The notes under the pieces: model-generated
Told to the model about the DNA's origin: nothing
Seen by the model: the letters and a program-made list of their open reading frames with translations, nothing else
The model's database searches: none
In this document: piece after piece, positions 1 to 9,955 of the stretch
How positions within the stretch are numbered: the stretch's first letter is position 1
Layout of the letters: the number at the start of each line of letters is the position of its first letter
Source of the DNA: Gnetum montanum
Lineage: Eukaryota; Streptophyta; Gnetopsida; Gnetales; Gnetaceae
Direction of reading: 5' to 3'
Assembly: GCA_015680685.1 (NCBI GenBank)
Contig: MNCI01000556.1
Span: forward strand, 379,544-443,543
Length of the DNA stretch: 64,000 bases
Made by a program: the position numbers and the translations under genes

Positions 1-600
1 GATAAACCTGGCCTTAAGGAGTTATTCTACCTCCTCTTTAAAAACTTACTTTAATTTTGGATTCAACCTTTGTTGTAGCTACCTTTTTAGCTTGATGGAA
101 GCGTCTGTATAGATGTGGTGCTGAAATATTTATGGGTCTATCCCAATAAGTTCATGATATGATCAAGCAGAGGTTGTTGATCATTTTTTGACCACCTTCA
201 ATAGCTTCTATTTTTGTTCTAAAGCAAGGTTGACATTGATGCTTACTAACTTACCATTATTGAGAAAAGCATATTTTAAAGTTGTCGTTAAAGCTTTTAG
301 TTCAAGGGGCTTCTACTTAAAGTGATCAGGGATTTTCAACTCTCCCTAATTCATTTCACTTTTTGTATGAGAGAGTTGATGATGGAATTGCTTCATTTCA
401 CTCATGTTCTTAATATAGGTGCTTGTGAGGCTCTCCAACAGGTCCATGCATATGGTAGATTTCGCTTGATGGTCTATTGTCAACCACTCAGTACCTTCTT
501 ACTTAATGATTGCTACATATAGGAACTTCCAAATAACTACTATTTTGACACACTGATTATGTGCTTGGATTGATGTACCCTTCACTATCCATATTCTTTA
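1..600 (-). pseudogene. pol remnant: protease-RT linker and start of reverse transcriptase (element A)
   Basis: This aligns by eye with 48780-49300 of element H, which encodes the linker before reverse transcriptase. On the minus strand the segment near 1-50 corresponds to H's stretch just before the ADSEWVSPF motif, so the RT domain begins here and continues out of the window. Stops interrupt every frame. The product would have been part of the polyprotein that copies the element's RNA into DNA. Nothing here suggests activity. Confidence 0.6.
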
Positions 601-614
601 TATGCAATGGCACC

Positions 615-1010
615 CTATGTCATTGTATGTAATGCATAGAACCTCTTCTTTTCTATCTTTCCAAATTTATTTTCCTTGAATATTTTCAAGGAAAGGTCTT
701 GAATCCCCATTTTTGCATCTATAGTACTCAGCCATGCCCTTCCCATAATGATAGCAAAGTCTCCCTTATAATTTTTCACATGAATCATAAGGAAATTTGC
801 ATGGAAAAACCACCCACAAATAGTAGTTACAATTTCCTCCATTAATTCCAAGGGGACATTGATGGACTGATCTACCAGCTCTAATATGATATTACACTTT
901 TTAAGAGGAGGTAGGTTCCAAGTCCTATACATTTCTTGGGAGATTAAGTTCACCCTAGAACTTGAGTTCAAGAGAGCTTTATATGGATAATTCCTAAATA
1001 AATGAGGGGA
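615..1010 (-). pseudogene. retropepsin-like aspartic protease remnant (element A)
   Basis: An open minus-strand stretch of about 118 codons reads SSSRVNLISQEMY near its start and IIMGRAWLSTIDA near its end. The first corresponds to the region after the catalytic D-T/S-G motif and the second to the conserved hydrophobic-GRxWL motif of retropepsins. It matches the protease of element B (19286-19745) residue by residue over most of its length. The catalytic aspartate, seen in B as ALLDLGS, lies just upstream in a damaged part. In the family this enzyme cuts the Gag-Pol polyprotein. Confidence 0.75.
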
Positions 1011-2700
1011 CTTCTAGGATCAAATTGTTTCCTAGGAAGGTGGCCAACCTTTATCAAATCTATGACTATGTGAATTAACATAATAGTATAAGCATTGGAG
1101 GTCCTTTGGTTTGAAGGTCACTCAAGGGTACTTTCAGCGGTAAAGAAGTAGGGTTAACAACTATAGGTATTTGTGATGGTATTGTGGGACTATTGGTTCT
1201 AATGAATAGTCTCTTATGAGGTTTTTGTTTAGAACCACTTGGATGAATATCTGACTATAAATTTACCACCCTCACAACATTTCTTTGTCGTGGAAGTGGT
1301 GGAATTTCCTCATACATAGATGGAGCAAATGATAAAGGTGTGGTTGTGGATGATGCAGCAGCTACTGAGGGATATGAAGGATGGAAAGGGAAAGGGGACT
1401 TCCCTCTTGAAGAAGGTGCTTTGTAATATTCCAAAGGATAGTAGTGGTCAAATAAGGAAGTGTGGTTCAATGAATCATGAGGAGATATAGGCTATTAAAT
1501 GTAATATCCATAAGGATTTGGCTACTTGTAGGAATATTGTTGCCGTAGTGGTGACATCCCCCATGACTATGGGTGTTGCCATAGTTGATATTACTGCTGA
1601 GGTTAAGGAGGTGCTCCACTTGGATAATATATTAGTTGGTGAAACTTATGCTTGTAGTTTTCTTATGGGTAAGCTAACCACATAGGTGTTTTCTATTTTG
1701 CAAATTTGGGATTTAATGCATACATCCCAAACTCCTACAGATGTCATAGCACTAGGAAACATCCCTTAGGATGTTCATATTGGTAAATTTGATAGTCATC
1801 ATAATCTGTTTTAGAATCTAAAACCTCTTCAAGTGTTATAGCCTTCGCATTTTTCTAATAAGAACCCTTTTTGTATTCTTCTTTTTTCTTCCTTTTTAAT
1901 CCCTACTCCCTTATTTTGTTCTTTCCTTTGTAATTTTTAGAGCTATTTAGAACTTATCATCCAAGGAGTCCCACATTTTTTCTACCTTGGCCAATATCTC
2001 AATCATAGATTTTTGTATTGGTAAGGTCTTTCTTTGTACCACTTCATCATGTAGTGCCTTCCCCTTTGAGTCATAGAAATGCACCTTCCTTTTGTGAATG
2101 GAGAAATCCTTGTTATATTCTTCTACATTTTCCCACTTTTTCAGCTCCCCTTCTTCTTTGGCCATCTAGTCTATTAACCTTTGAATCTAATGAGCCTACA
2201 TCTTAGAAAGTCCTCCTTGGGCATAGACCCCAAGGGTTTCCCTAGTCTTAATTCTAAGTCTATCTACAATATGATGAAGTTGTTTCTTTTGGAAGTATAT
2301 ATGGATTGGACATCAATGCAATAGAGAGTAGTACTTGACAAGGGACACATCTAAGGACTCATGATTTCCCTGCTTTCATCCTTGGATCTACCTTTGTAAG
2401 TTAGATGCTCTTGAGTATGTTTTGTACTTATCATTAAAGAACTCTAGCATAGTACTCTATCAATGGATGGATTCCAGTTCCAAGAACTAGTACCAACTTT
2501 CTACTTCTTTAGTGAGTATCCTTGGGAACAATTTTAGCTTCTACCATTCATTCTCTATGTTTTGTAAGGTACAAGTATCATAAAAGGCTTGGAGATTATT
2601 TTGAGGATCTGAATTATATCCTCCATCAAATTTGAGGATATTATTCATATCCAACCTTTTAATTCTACTATCTTTTTAAAGCCTTATCAGAATTCCTGCT
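1011..2700 (-). pseudogene. gag remnant (element A)
   Basis: The minus strand encodes a broken Gag. Near 1255-1470 it reads APSMYEEIPPLPRQRN, matching the Pro/Gln-rich Gag C-terminus of B (APAMQGELPTQPQQRN). At 1947-2165 it reads MAKEEGELKKWENVEEYN, matching the charged helical segment after B's capsid-like domain (KEEGELQKRESVEQYN). The capsid-like core around 2180-2700 is recognisable only by collinearity with B and C. Stops and frameshifts are frequent. Gag forms the cytoplasmic particle that packages the RNA. Confidence 0.65.
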
Positions 2701-3786
2701 ACCTCTAAAATGTTAAACATATTTCTGGTAGTCAACAAGGTCTCATCATAGTCATTACAATCATAGTGGTCCCTTTTATGTCCATGATGTCTATGATTAG
2801 GTCTACTCTACCTTCGCTTCCACTTCTGATAATGATCTTCTCCCTCTTGTGGTTATCTTTTCCCTTGGTCTTGATCATCTTGGTGGGGTCTATGTTTATT
2901 TCTATCCTATCATTCATCTCCATCCTAATCTTTACTATTCTTTATTTTGTCTTGTCCTCGACTCTTCTTCCAAGATTTTGATGATGAATATGAAGAGGAT
3001 GATGAGGGTGAAGAAGGAGAACTAGGAGAATGGTGCCTACTAGTTCCTCTTGTTCGCTTCCTACTCCAATCCTTGTGCTTGTATTTATCTTTCTTTTGAT
3101 CATGATACTTACCCTTAGATGAATGGCTATGATTTTTATCTTTTGAGATCCCCTAGTCTTGAGACCCTATTTTCCCAGCACTAAGGTTTTCCAAAGTTGA
3201 CTATAACCTATGGTTAAGGTTCTCCTCATTGTAGAAAGAAGGAGAATCTATGTATTGTGATTGAATAGAAATGAAATCCTCATCCTCTTTGTGTTGTTGC
3301 AAGAATAATTGTGTTAGGATCTACTTTCCCTTAGAGGCCTCATATCGCACCTCCATGTACCAATCATGCTTACATTAAACATTGGTATGTTGATAGTCCC
3401 TGTAAGTGAGGTCTTCTACTTCCTAGTCAAAGTTGAGTGTAGTGATGCCAAGCCTGATGGAATTGGCCATTAACATGACATGAATAGATCAATCAAAAGG
3501 AAACACAATGTTACCTTTCATGTTCCTCTAACACATCTATTCATCTTGATGGAGGATAAAAGTGAAATTTGGATTATAAAGACATGGATGGGCATAAATA
3601 ACTCTAAGTTGTTGGGGCTTCTTTGGTACACCTTGCTATTGATTGGATTCTCTCATGTGTGGTGGATATTTGTCATTGTGAAAAGAAGTCATATTAATGT
3701 TTATTAATTAGTATGCCTTAATATATTTTAACAATGTCTTTATATGAGTCACAATTTACTCCTAATCAGCATAGTTACCCAAACTA
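2701..3786 (-). other. 5' leader of element A
   Basis: No gene is supported. On the minus strand this lies between the primer binding site and gag and corresponds to 16599-17625 of element B. The gag-proximal part, around 2740-3000, is rich in His, Arg and Asp codons when read on the minus strand, as in B. The rest shows only short chance ORFs. Confidence 0.5.
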
Positions 3787-3809
3787 GGAATCACTGGCAC
3801 TGATGCCAA
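3787..3809 (-). other. primer binding site, tRNA-Asp type (element A)
   Basis: Directly next to the LTR start, the minus strand reads TTGGCATCAGTGCCAGTGA, a decayed match to the complement of a tRNA-Asp 3' end (TGGCGCCGTTGCCGGGGA). Its position fixes the orientation of element A and marks the 3810 LTR as the 5' LTR. Confidence 0.7.
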
Positions 3810-4635
3810 TGATGAGTAGCAGGTATTCCCTACATCCAACCATAAGAATCACAAGCATGCATTGGTAATCTGGTCAAATTCCATGAACTTCAATTGCTAA
3901 GTTATCTATAGTATTAAACTATGAGGCAAAGGGTTGTATGATTGTTGTCTTTCTAAATAACACTTGTGCTATCAATTTGTATGGTTAAATATGAGTTAAG
4001 GTACATGATGTATATTTTTTATATATATTTTTTGCTAAGGCTAGGTAAGTAAATGGATATATAATATTTAATTATTTAACTAATCTATTCTAGTGACTAA
4101 CTATTCTAGCTTGAGTAGTTATTCATACATACCGTACACATCCTAAACTAGCATCAATGCTACTGTGTTACCAAGTGGCAATTATTGGGTATACCAAATG
4201 ACCACTACTAGGATTACCAAGTGTAATATGTTATGCTGGAAGTGGCCGTACTTGCATTTTTAGGATTAAGTGCATTAATTAACAAAATCCATAAGTGTAA
4301 TTACATTAACAGTAAAGTGAAAATAATATAGATCAAACTATTCCAAGTGCTACAATGAATATTAGAAATCTCAACTTTATTACCATTCATTTCAATGTAT
4401 TCAAGTACATAGCATTCAAATAAAGATTCATACAATCTCTTTAATTCACACTATGGGAACTTAGAGAGAAAATATTCTAACTCTAAAGAAACTAAATTGC
4501 AAGGGTTTTACTATGATTTGAACCTAAGGTGCCATAAATGTGGTTGGTGCATGCATTTATCTACATCAATGTTGATGCATTTAACCATGCATCGATGAGG
4601 ATATGTCAATGCATGTCAATGGTATGATATTTTTT
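3810..4635 (-). repeat. 5' LTR of element A
   Basis: It begins TGATGAGTAGCAGG, as do the LTRs of element H, and follows them for about 820 bp, including the TTACCAAGTG blocks and the promoter-proximal stretch around 4540-4620. The expected terminal ACTCATCA at the right end is not present. The LTR fades into the neighbouring module near 4635, so that end is decayed or truncated. Confidence 0.7.
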
Positions 4636-4639
4636 TGCA

Positions 4640-5295
4640 ACTAGATTTTCTACCTTTACATCAATGTTTCTTATTGGATTCTGGAATGTTACCTGATCCT
4701 TATCAAGCTTAACATTTATTTTTGCATGATAAATAGAGGATGTCAAATTCTTTACTATTAACACAATCATTTTTCTCATGATAATAATGTTGGAATCTAT
4801 TTACCTTCTCCTAGTGAGATCAAGTTTAGGTTTTTCTTCATGTCTTTAGCAAAAACCTCTAGCATCAATTGCTTATCCTTAATTCAAGTCCATATTTTTT
4901 ATTTTGGTTCTTAAAAACATCAAATTATATAAGTTATTTTTGACATTTGTAAAACTTCAAAAAAAATTTCAATGTAACATTGAAACACATTTATGGCTAG
5001 TCTATATGGCTTGTAGGAAGAATGAATCATAAGTAACTTCTTGCTTGTAGATTCCTTTGTATCCTAACATTTCCAAATTGAATCAAAATTGGTATAGACA
5101 TAAGACAACAACTTTCAAATGTCATAATTTAGTGAGGATACATGGATATCATTATTTATTCTAGTCTAAATCCCAAGATAAACATAGCAAATGTTGCTTT
5201 TTATTAGTTAAGAATCTTACAAGCACAATGTATGTTACAAATTCATGCATGAATTCTCTTATAACTCATTCTTGATCATAGATTTCATATGCCTT
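4640..5295 (-). pseudogene. CCR4/nocturnin-type deadenylase pseudogene fragment, second copy
   Basis: On the minus strand from about 5250 the reading is FVTYIVLVRFLTNKKQ, then LLCLSWDLD, YPCILTKL and GYKGIYKQE. These are collinear with VTYNMLARSLVSEKQ, LCPSWALD, YPRILVEL and GYKGIYKQK in the CCR4-like pseudogene inside element E. Nucleotide similarity is visible over about 5045-5290; the part from 5040 down to 4640 is more diverged. It carries many stops and is older or faster-decaying than the E copy. The parent family is the exonuclease/endonuclease/phosphatase fold deadenylases that shorten mRNA poly(A) tails. No function is expected. Confidence 0.7.
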
Positions 5296-5439
5296 GTCAA
5301 AATAAGATTATGATTATCCATGATGATTAACCTCTATCAAATGATTTGATTACTTGTTAGGTTAATATAATTCTTCCTTGCATTGTTGGTTTGCCAACTA
5401 ATTCCTTCCTAGATTGGTAATAGTAACAATTTGACTTCA

Positions 5440-6065
5440 TGTCCTAGATCATTATAACCCCTCTTATGATACCAAGTCTAGTAGTGTAACTACTGATCAA
5501 CTAAGGTTCATAAGCCTAGGATCAATTGTAGGGGTTAATGATCTATGTCTAAGTAGAACTTAGTGACCTAATCTTAAGTCCTAAGATAATCATAAAAGGA
5601 TCAAACTTGTTAGACATGATTAGTTGAACTAGGTTATAGCCTACTAAAACATGATTTAAACTATCACCTAATTATTGGCTTCTTGAATGACCAATATAAC
5701 CTCACCGTTGGATTCAAAAGATCAAAAAATGTTAGAAACAACTATTTATTCATCAAAAATAGAAATTAAATGCTCAAGTTATGATAATTTTAAATCTTGA
5801 TATTATTAGGCACAATTTAAGGACAAGGATTAACAATTAATTTTTGAAGTCTTGTATGAAAAATCTAACTTCACCATTGCATTTGAGAGACCTAAATTTG
5901 CTAAGAACGACTATATGTTTATCGAAAAGGGCTTCTTAAATGAAAAGTTATGGCTTCTAAATCTCAAAATTTTGGGCATGAATTTTGAGACTTTTCAAGA
6001 GGTTACATATCCTAGTACAACTCTAGGACAAGAATGCTTAATTATGAACCTTTTATCTCTCTTAC
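5440..6065. repeat. duplicated repeat module containing 5S-like sequence, copy outside E
   Basis: It contains two degenerate units of about 168 bp, beginning near 5700 (CTCACCGTTGGATTCAAAAG) and near 5868 (CTTCACCATTGCATTTGAG), followed by a 5S rRNA-like stretch. The same two-unit arrangement, in the same order and orientation relative to a CCR4-like pseudogene, occurs at 25205-25596 in element E. The linker shares the word AGTGTAACTA with E near 25108. An open stretch of 102 codons at 5852-6160 lies in this repeat and is not a gene. Confidence 0.65.
5991..6062 (-). pseudogene. 5S rRNA-derived sequence, decayed
   Basis: The plus strand reads AAGAGGTTACATATCCTAGT then ACAACTCTAGGACAAG and ATGCTTAATTATG. 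This follows the reverse complement of the 3' two thirds of plant 5S rRNA, from the GGATGGGTGACC internal promoter block back to the AGTTAAGCGTGCTTGG block. The sense direction is therefore minus. It is too short and mutated to be a functional 5S gene. Cassandra-type elements carry 5S sequence in their LTRs and are a possible source, but no Cassandra LTR ends are evident. Confidence 0.6.
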
Positions 6066-6174
6066 TACTAGTCAACCTTGTTTCTGCAAAAATGTTCTAT
6101 ACACCTCTACAAGGATACCTTCACAAACTAACTGTTAAGATACCTAGTGAATGGTTGTAAATGGTCTTTGGATC

Positions 6175-6800
6175 GATGTAACCCTCAATAAATCAACAAT
6201 TATGAAATAAAGGAGAATAAATCCTCCAATCAAATGACAAGGAATGATGAAAAGTAAAGTTTTTAATGTTAAAAATGGCTAAGTATAAGATCACTTAACA
6301 AAAGACTAAGTGTAGAATAAGCTATGAATGATGGAATAACAATTAAGTGTAAAACACAAATAAAAAGCATAAAATATTAAAATAGCATAGCTATAACATG
6401 AAATTAAGGGTCTTAGTTCCCCTTCCAAATGACGGAGTCTTTACGCTGACAAACAACAAAGTATAAAAATGCTAAAAATTAAATCAATTATGGAATGAAA
6501 TATTAGAGATGGAATAAAAAAAGTGTAAAACTTATATAAAAGGACATAAAATATTAAAATATTAATATTATTATATAGAGAGAAGGATGTCAGATTCCTC
6601 CCCAAAAAATGAAATTTTTATATGAAAAAATGACTAAGTGTAAAATGTTAAAAATTATGACCAAGTATAGAATGTGATGCAAGAGATAGAAAGAAAATTT
6701 AAAGTATAGAATGCTAGTAAACAAGTGTAAAATAATGAAAGTAAGATACTTAAATATAGTGGAAAGGTTCCAAATCCTTTCTGTAATAATAAAATTCTTT
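6175..6800. repeat. degenerate tandem array, unit about 180 bp, about four units
   Basis: A landmark (pyrimidine-rich stretch then AAATGAC or its variants) recurs at about 6232, 6427, 6606 and 6785, spacings of 195, 179 and 179. Between landmarks the units share TGTAAAA, TAAAATATTAAAAT and GACTAAGTGTA words. It is very AT-rich and has no coding potential. The period is close to many plant satellites, but four divergent units are not evidence of a centromere. Confidence 0.55.
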
Positions 6801-6869
6801 ATTAATGAGTTGCAAAGTGTTCGTTGATCATAAAAATCCTAATGGTAGGGTACTATTGGCTTATAATCT

Positions 6870-7845
6870 TCAGGGATGCCTACTAGTTTGTCTAATCCTA
6901 TGAATGCTATCAATGAGATTGTGGGATGACCACTCAAATGAAGGATCCTCAATAGTGGGTCCAACCATTGGAGTCCTTTGACATATGGGGCATAAACTTC
7001 ATGGGTCCCATCACATTCATGTCCAATGGAAAGGTGTACATCATCGTGATAGTCAACTACTATATCAAATGGGTAGAAGTAGTAGCCATCACCAACTATA
7101 CATCATTCACTGTTGCTTGATTTGTACAACAATACATTGGAAAGAGGTTTGGTATGCAACATGCAATGATTTCTGACAATGAAACCCATTTTACATGTGC
7201 CACCTTTTGGAAGTTGATGCAACACTTGGGAGTTGAACATAAATTAACAAAACCCTATCACCTCCAAGCTAATGGTCAAGCAGAAGTCACCGATAGAGAG
7301 ATCAGAAAGATCCCAATAAGAACTATAAGAAAATATAGGAGAGACTAGAGCACAAAACTCAATGATGCCCTCTAGGCCTACGGCTCAACATGGAAACTCC
7401 CTATAGGCTACTCTCTGTATGAGATGGTGTATGAAAAACTTCCAACACTTCCATTCCAATCTACTCTCTATATACTTTTAACAACATATGACTTGAACCT
7501 TGACCTTAGCCTAGCACAAAGAGAAAGATTGACCAACTTGAATGTGCTAGATGAAAACCAATTAGTGTTTCTATCTTTGAATAAAGTGCACAAGGCATAC
7601 AACAAGCAGCATCATGAACTTAGAATATGAAAAGTAAAATTTCAACTTAGAGATAAGGTTCTCTATTAGAACCCCACACACATACCTCAAAAAACAAAGT
7701 TCTAAACATTGTGGAAGGGACCTTATATAATTAACAAAACCTTTCCTTCTAGGGTCATATTAATCTACAAACTTGGAAGCCCAAATAAAAAGTAGTTGGT
7801 CAACATCCAACAAGTGAGATCTTTTTTTGAGCCAAAGTAATCCAA
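6870..7845 (+). pseudogene. retroviral-type integrase remnant (element G)
   Basis: One reading frame carries the whole domain, with stops at 7118, 7346 and 7373 and another at 7628. It reads FDIWGINFMGP, NYYIKWVEVVAI, MISDNETHF, PYHLQANGQAEVTDREI and KVHKAYNKQHHELRI. These are the landmarks of Ty3/gypsy integrase: the first catalytic Asp is replaced by Asn (canonical WGIDF), the second Asp (SDN) and the Glu (QAEV) are kept. The C-terminal part ends near 7845, followed by the conserved post-pol spacer. Integrase inserts the cDNA into the genome; this copy cannot be active. Confidence 0.88.
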
Positions 7846-7908
7846 TGTGACTAATACCTCATCAAATGGACAACCACACTCTATATTTTACATCTCCTCC
7901 TTTGAACT

Positions 7909-7928
7909 CAGTCATGGGGGAGATGGCC
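7909..7928 (+). other. internal polypurine-tract-like sequence 1 (element G)
   Basis: CAGTCATGGGGGAGATGGCC lies directly after pol. The core AGTCATGGGGG is the same as in the true tract before the 3' LTR of element B (22111-22121). A matching copy follows the protease remnant in B at 20166-20185. Confidence 0.5.
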
Positions 7929-9424
7929 ATTTGTGCTAACCATGCACATGGATCCTTAGTTTTTCACTTTTTTGTTTTACACATTTTTGTTTTACACTTT
8001 GCTAATTTTTACCCTTTTTTGATTTTTCACGCTATTGATTTTCTCAATTTTTTATTTTATAACATTGTTAGTATGTTTTATTGTTCTTGAATATTTTATA
8101 CTTATATATTTTACTTTATTTTGATGTGACTTTTCATTATTTTTACTAATAAAAGTGTTCTATTACTATAGGACATATTGCCAATGTTGTTGTTTATTAA
8201 TGGTGGTTTGTGCTTAATGTTTTGATTGCTAATGTCTAGTTTCTATTTTTGAATTTTGATGTTTGATGACTAAGATGATTTATTTTTTATGGAATAGGTA
8301 GTGAGTACACATCATTCAGCCATCCACAAAATCTATGGTTTTCTTTATTTTAGTAATATGTGGTCCCTTTTCATTAATAAAACTATAAACAGATTTGTGA
8401 CCTTAGTAGTCTCTAAACTTGGAAAGGATCCAAAGGTTTGAAATGGATGCAACTTTAAGGGAATTCAATACTCTTTATTGTTTTCTACTTGATTGTGAAC
8501 TTGTGTGTTTTCATGGATTTTTTATCATTGCACATCGTCCAATGCCAAGAAGTTAACATAAGTCTTTGCATGGTGTGGTTCTCATTGAAAAAAAATAAAA
8601 ATAATAACAAAAAAATAAATAATATGGGAATTTAAAGCACACCCATTAGATAGAATAATAGGCTACAAGCACTGGTTATGGAACTAGAAAGACATGTTAC
8701 CATCCCTGAAGGTCCCCTTTATCTAAGGCCCTTTTTCACTTCCTACATCCCCCTAAATAAGGAACAGTGTTTAATCTCTAGTGCATGCTGTGTTCCAAGG
8801 AGTGGACTGGTCTTCAAGTGGTGATGCAAAGTCACTAAAAGTGGTTGATTTTGGTCTAGCCTAAGGTTGAACTTTATCAAGTCATTTAAAAATAATTTCC
8901 ACAAGGGACTTCATGTGAGCATGATTTGGGACTTCATTCTATCCTCTCAATCATCTACTTATGTTATCCATCACTCACCTCATTACTAGTTTCCATTTTA
9001 TTCTTGATGTCTTAGTTTGACATGTTGGAATTCTTGGATAGATTCTTCCAGGTTGGCTCTTAACTTTTCATAACCATTAATCAACTATGGGACAAAAAGA
9101 CTCCTTAGTTGAGGTTATGCAAGGGTAAAAAGTGCATGTACCTACTATGGGGAGGACCCACTTGCATATATCTTAGTTTGGATAGTTAAGCTCTTTACCT
9201 TAGACATTGTTGTAATCATATCTTTCATGTGCCCCATTGTGCATCCAACTTTGTGCTCCTTAAAATTTCATAAAATTTTATTCTCTAGTCATTTTCTCAA
9301 TTTTCTGAACGCTAACATCCTCTTCTACTATTTTCATCATGTTCATGGCTTTTTCAGCTTCCATTTGATCTCCATTTCACTCAAAAACTCTTTACATTTT
9401 CCATGTTTTCACAAAGTCAATGGT

Positions 9425-9530
9425 GGTCAACAACTGCATTGACTAGGCCTAGTCGACTTAGCTAACCCAATTGATGGGACCTTGTTGATTAGGCCCGATC
9501 GACGAAATGAAAAAAATATATAAATACCAC
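9425..9530 (+). promoter_or_regulatory. U3-like promoter block in the spacer of element G
   Basis: Within the spacer, this stretch repeats words found in the U3 part of G's own LTR copies: GCATTGACTAGGCCTAGTCG here and TCGACTAGGCCCTGTTGATG in LTR copy 2, also GTTGATTAGGCCCGATCGAC. It ends in TATATAAATA (9517-9526), as the LTRs end their U3 in TATAAATATA. TATAAATA at 9519 lies 437 bp before the ATG of the extra ORF at 9956. A promoter role is inferred from similarity and position only. Confidence 0.5.
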
Positions 9531-9663
9531 TAAACAATTTGAAATTTTTATCATTTTCTTCACAACGAGAGAGGAACTTTTGCCATGTTTTAGAGCCCAA
9601 TACTTTTAGACCGTTTGTCCAAATCACTCCATTCTTCAATCCTGTAGCTATTGGTGGTAAGCT

Positions 9664-9680
9664 CTTAGTCATGGGGGTTG
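9664..9680 (+). other. internal polypurine-tract-like sequence 2 (element G)
   Basis: CTTAGTCATGGGGGTTG sits between the U3-like block and the extra ORF. The same sequence context (GCTCTTAGTCATGGGGG) is in B at 21553-21568. It shares the AGTCATGGGGG core with the functional tracts. Confidence 0.5.
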
Positions 9681-9955
9681 CAAACCTTAATGTTTATGAT
9701 GAAAATTTTGCCCCCATCCATTAATGAATACAATGATAGTAAACCATTAATTTTTGAGAGTTTATCCATTTAACAACCTCTGGCATGACTATAATCACTT
9801 ATTAATATCAAAATATTAATAAACTAATGATTAAAATTGATTAAATTAGCAGTAATCACAACTTAGCTAGGTGTAACTTTCCTATCAAGATAAGGTATCC
9901 TAATTATTTCACATTACATAATAATTGCTAATCCATGGTCATGCTAGGATTACAA

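Larger units (their letters stand above)
1..4635 (-). mobile_element. Athila/Tat-like Ty3/gypsy element A, partial
   Basis: On the minus strand, read from right to left, this holds a 5' LTR, a primer binding site, a leader, gag, a retropepsin and the start of reverse transcriptase, which runs off the left edge of the window. Every coding part has stops and frameshifts, so it is a dead copy. The lineage is inferred from the tRNA-Asp-like primer site and from collinearity with elements B and H here. No TSD can be checked because the left end is outside the window and the right LTR end is decayed. Confidence 0.85.
7846..9955 (+). other. post-pol spacer of element G
   Basis: This is non-coding and T-rich after 7950. 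Blocks shared with the spacers of B and H include AAGTCTTTGCATGGTGTGG (8559-8577; B 20791, H 45674 reversed) and CTATGGGGAGGACCCACTTG (9155-9174; B 21361, C 36231 reversed). It also contains two polypurine-tract-like copies and a U3-like promoter block, listed separately. No gene is supported. Confidence 0.7.

Noticed and set aside
2018-2206. Plus-strand open stretches over element A (2018-2206, 2766-2981)
   Set aside because: They are antisense to the decayed gag and leader of A.
5852-6160. Open stretch of 102 codons that looks like a small gene
   Set aside because: It runs through the duplicated repeat and antisense to the 5S-like segment; the equivalent in E has stops.
6175-6800. Centromeric satellite
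   Set aside because: The period is in the right range, but there are only about four strongly diverged units.
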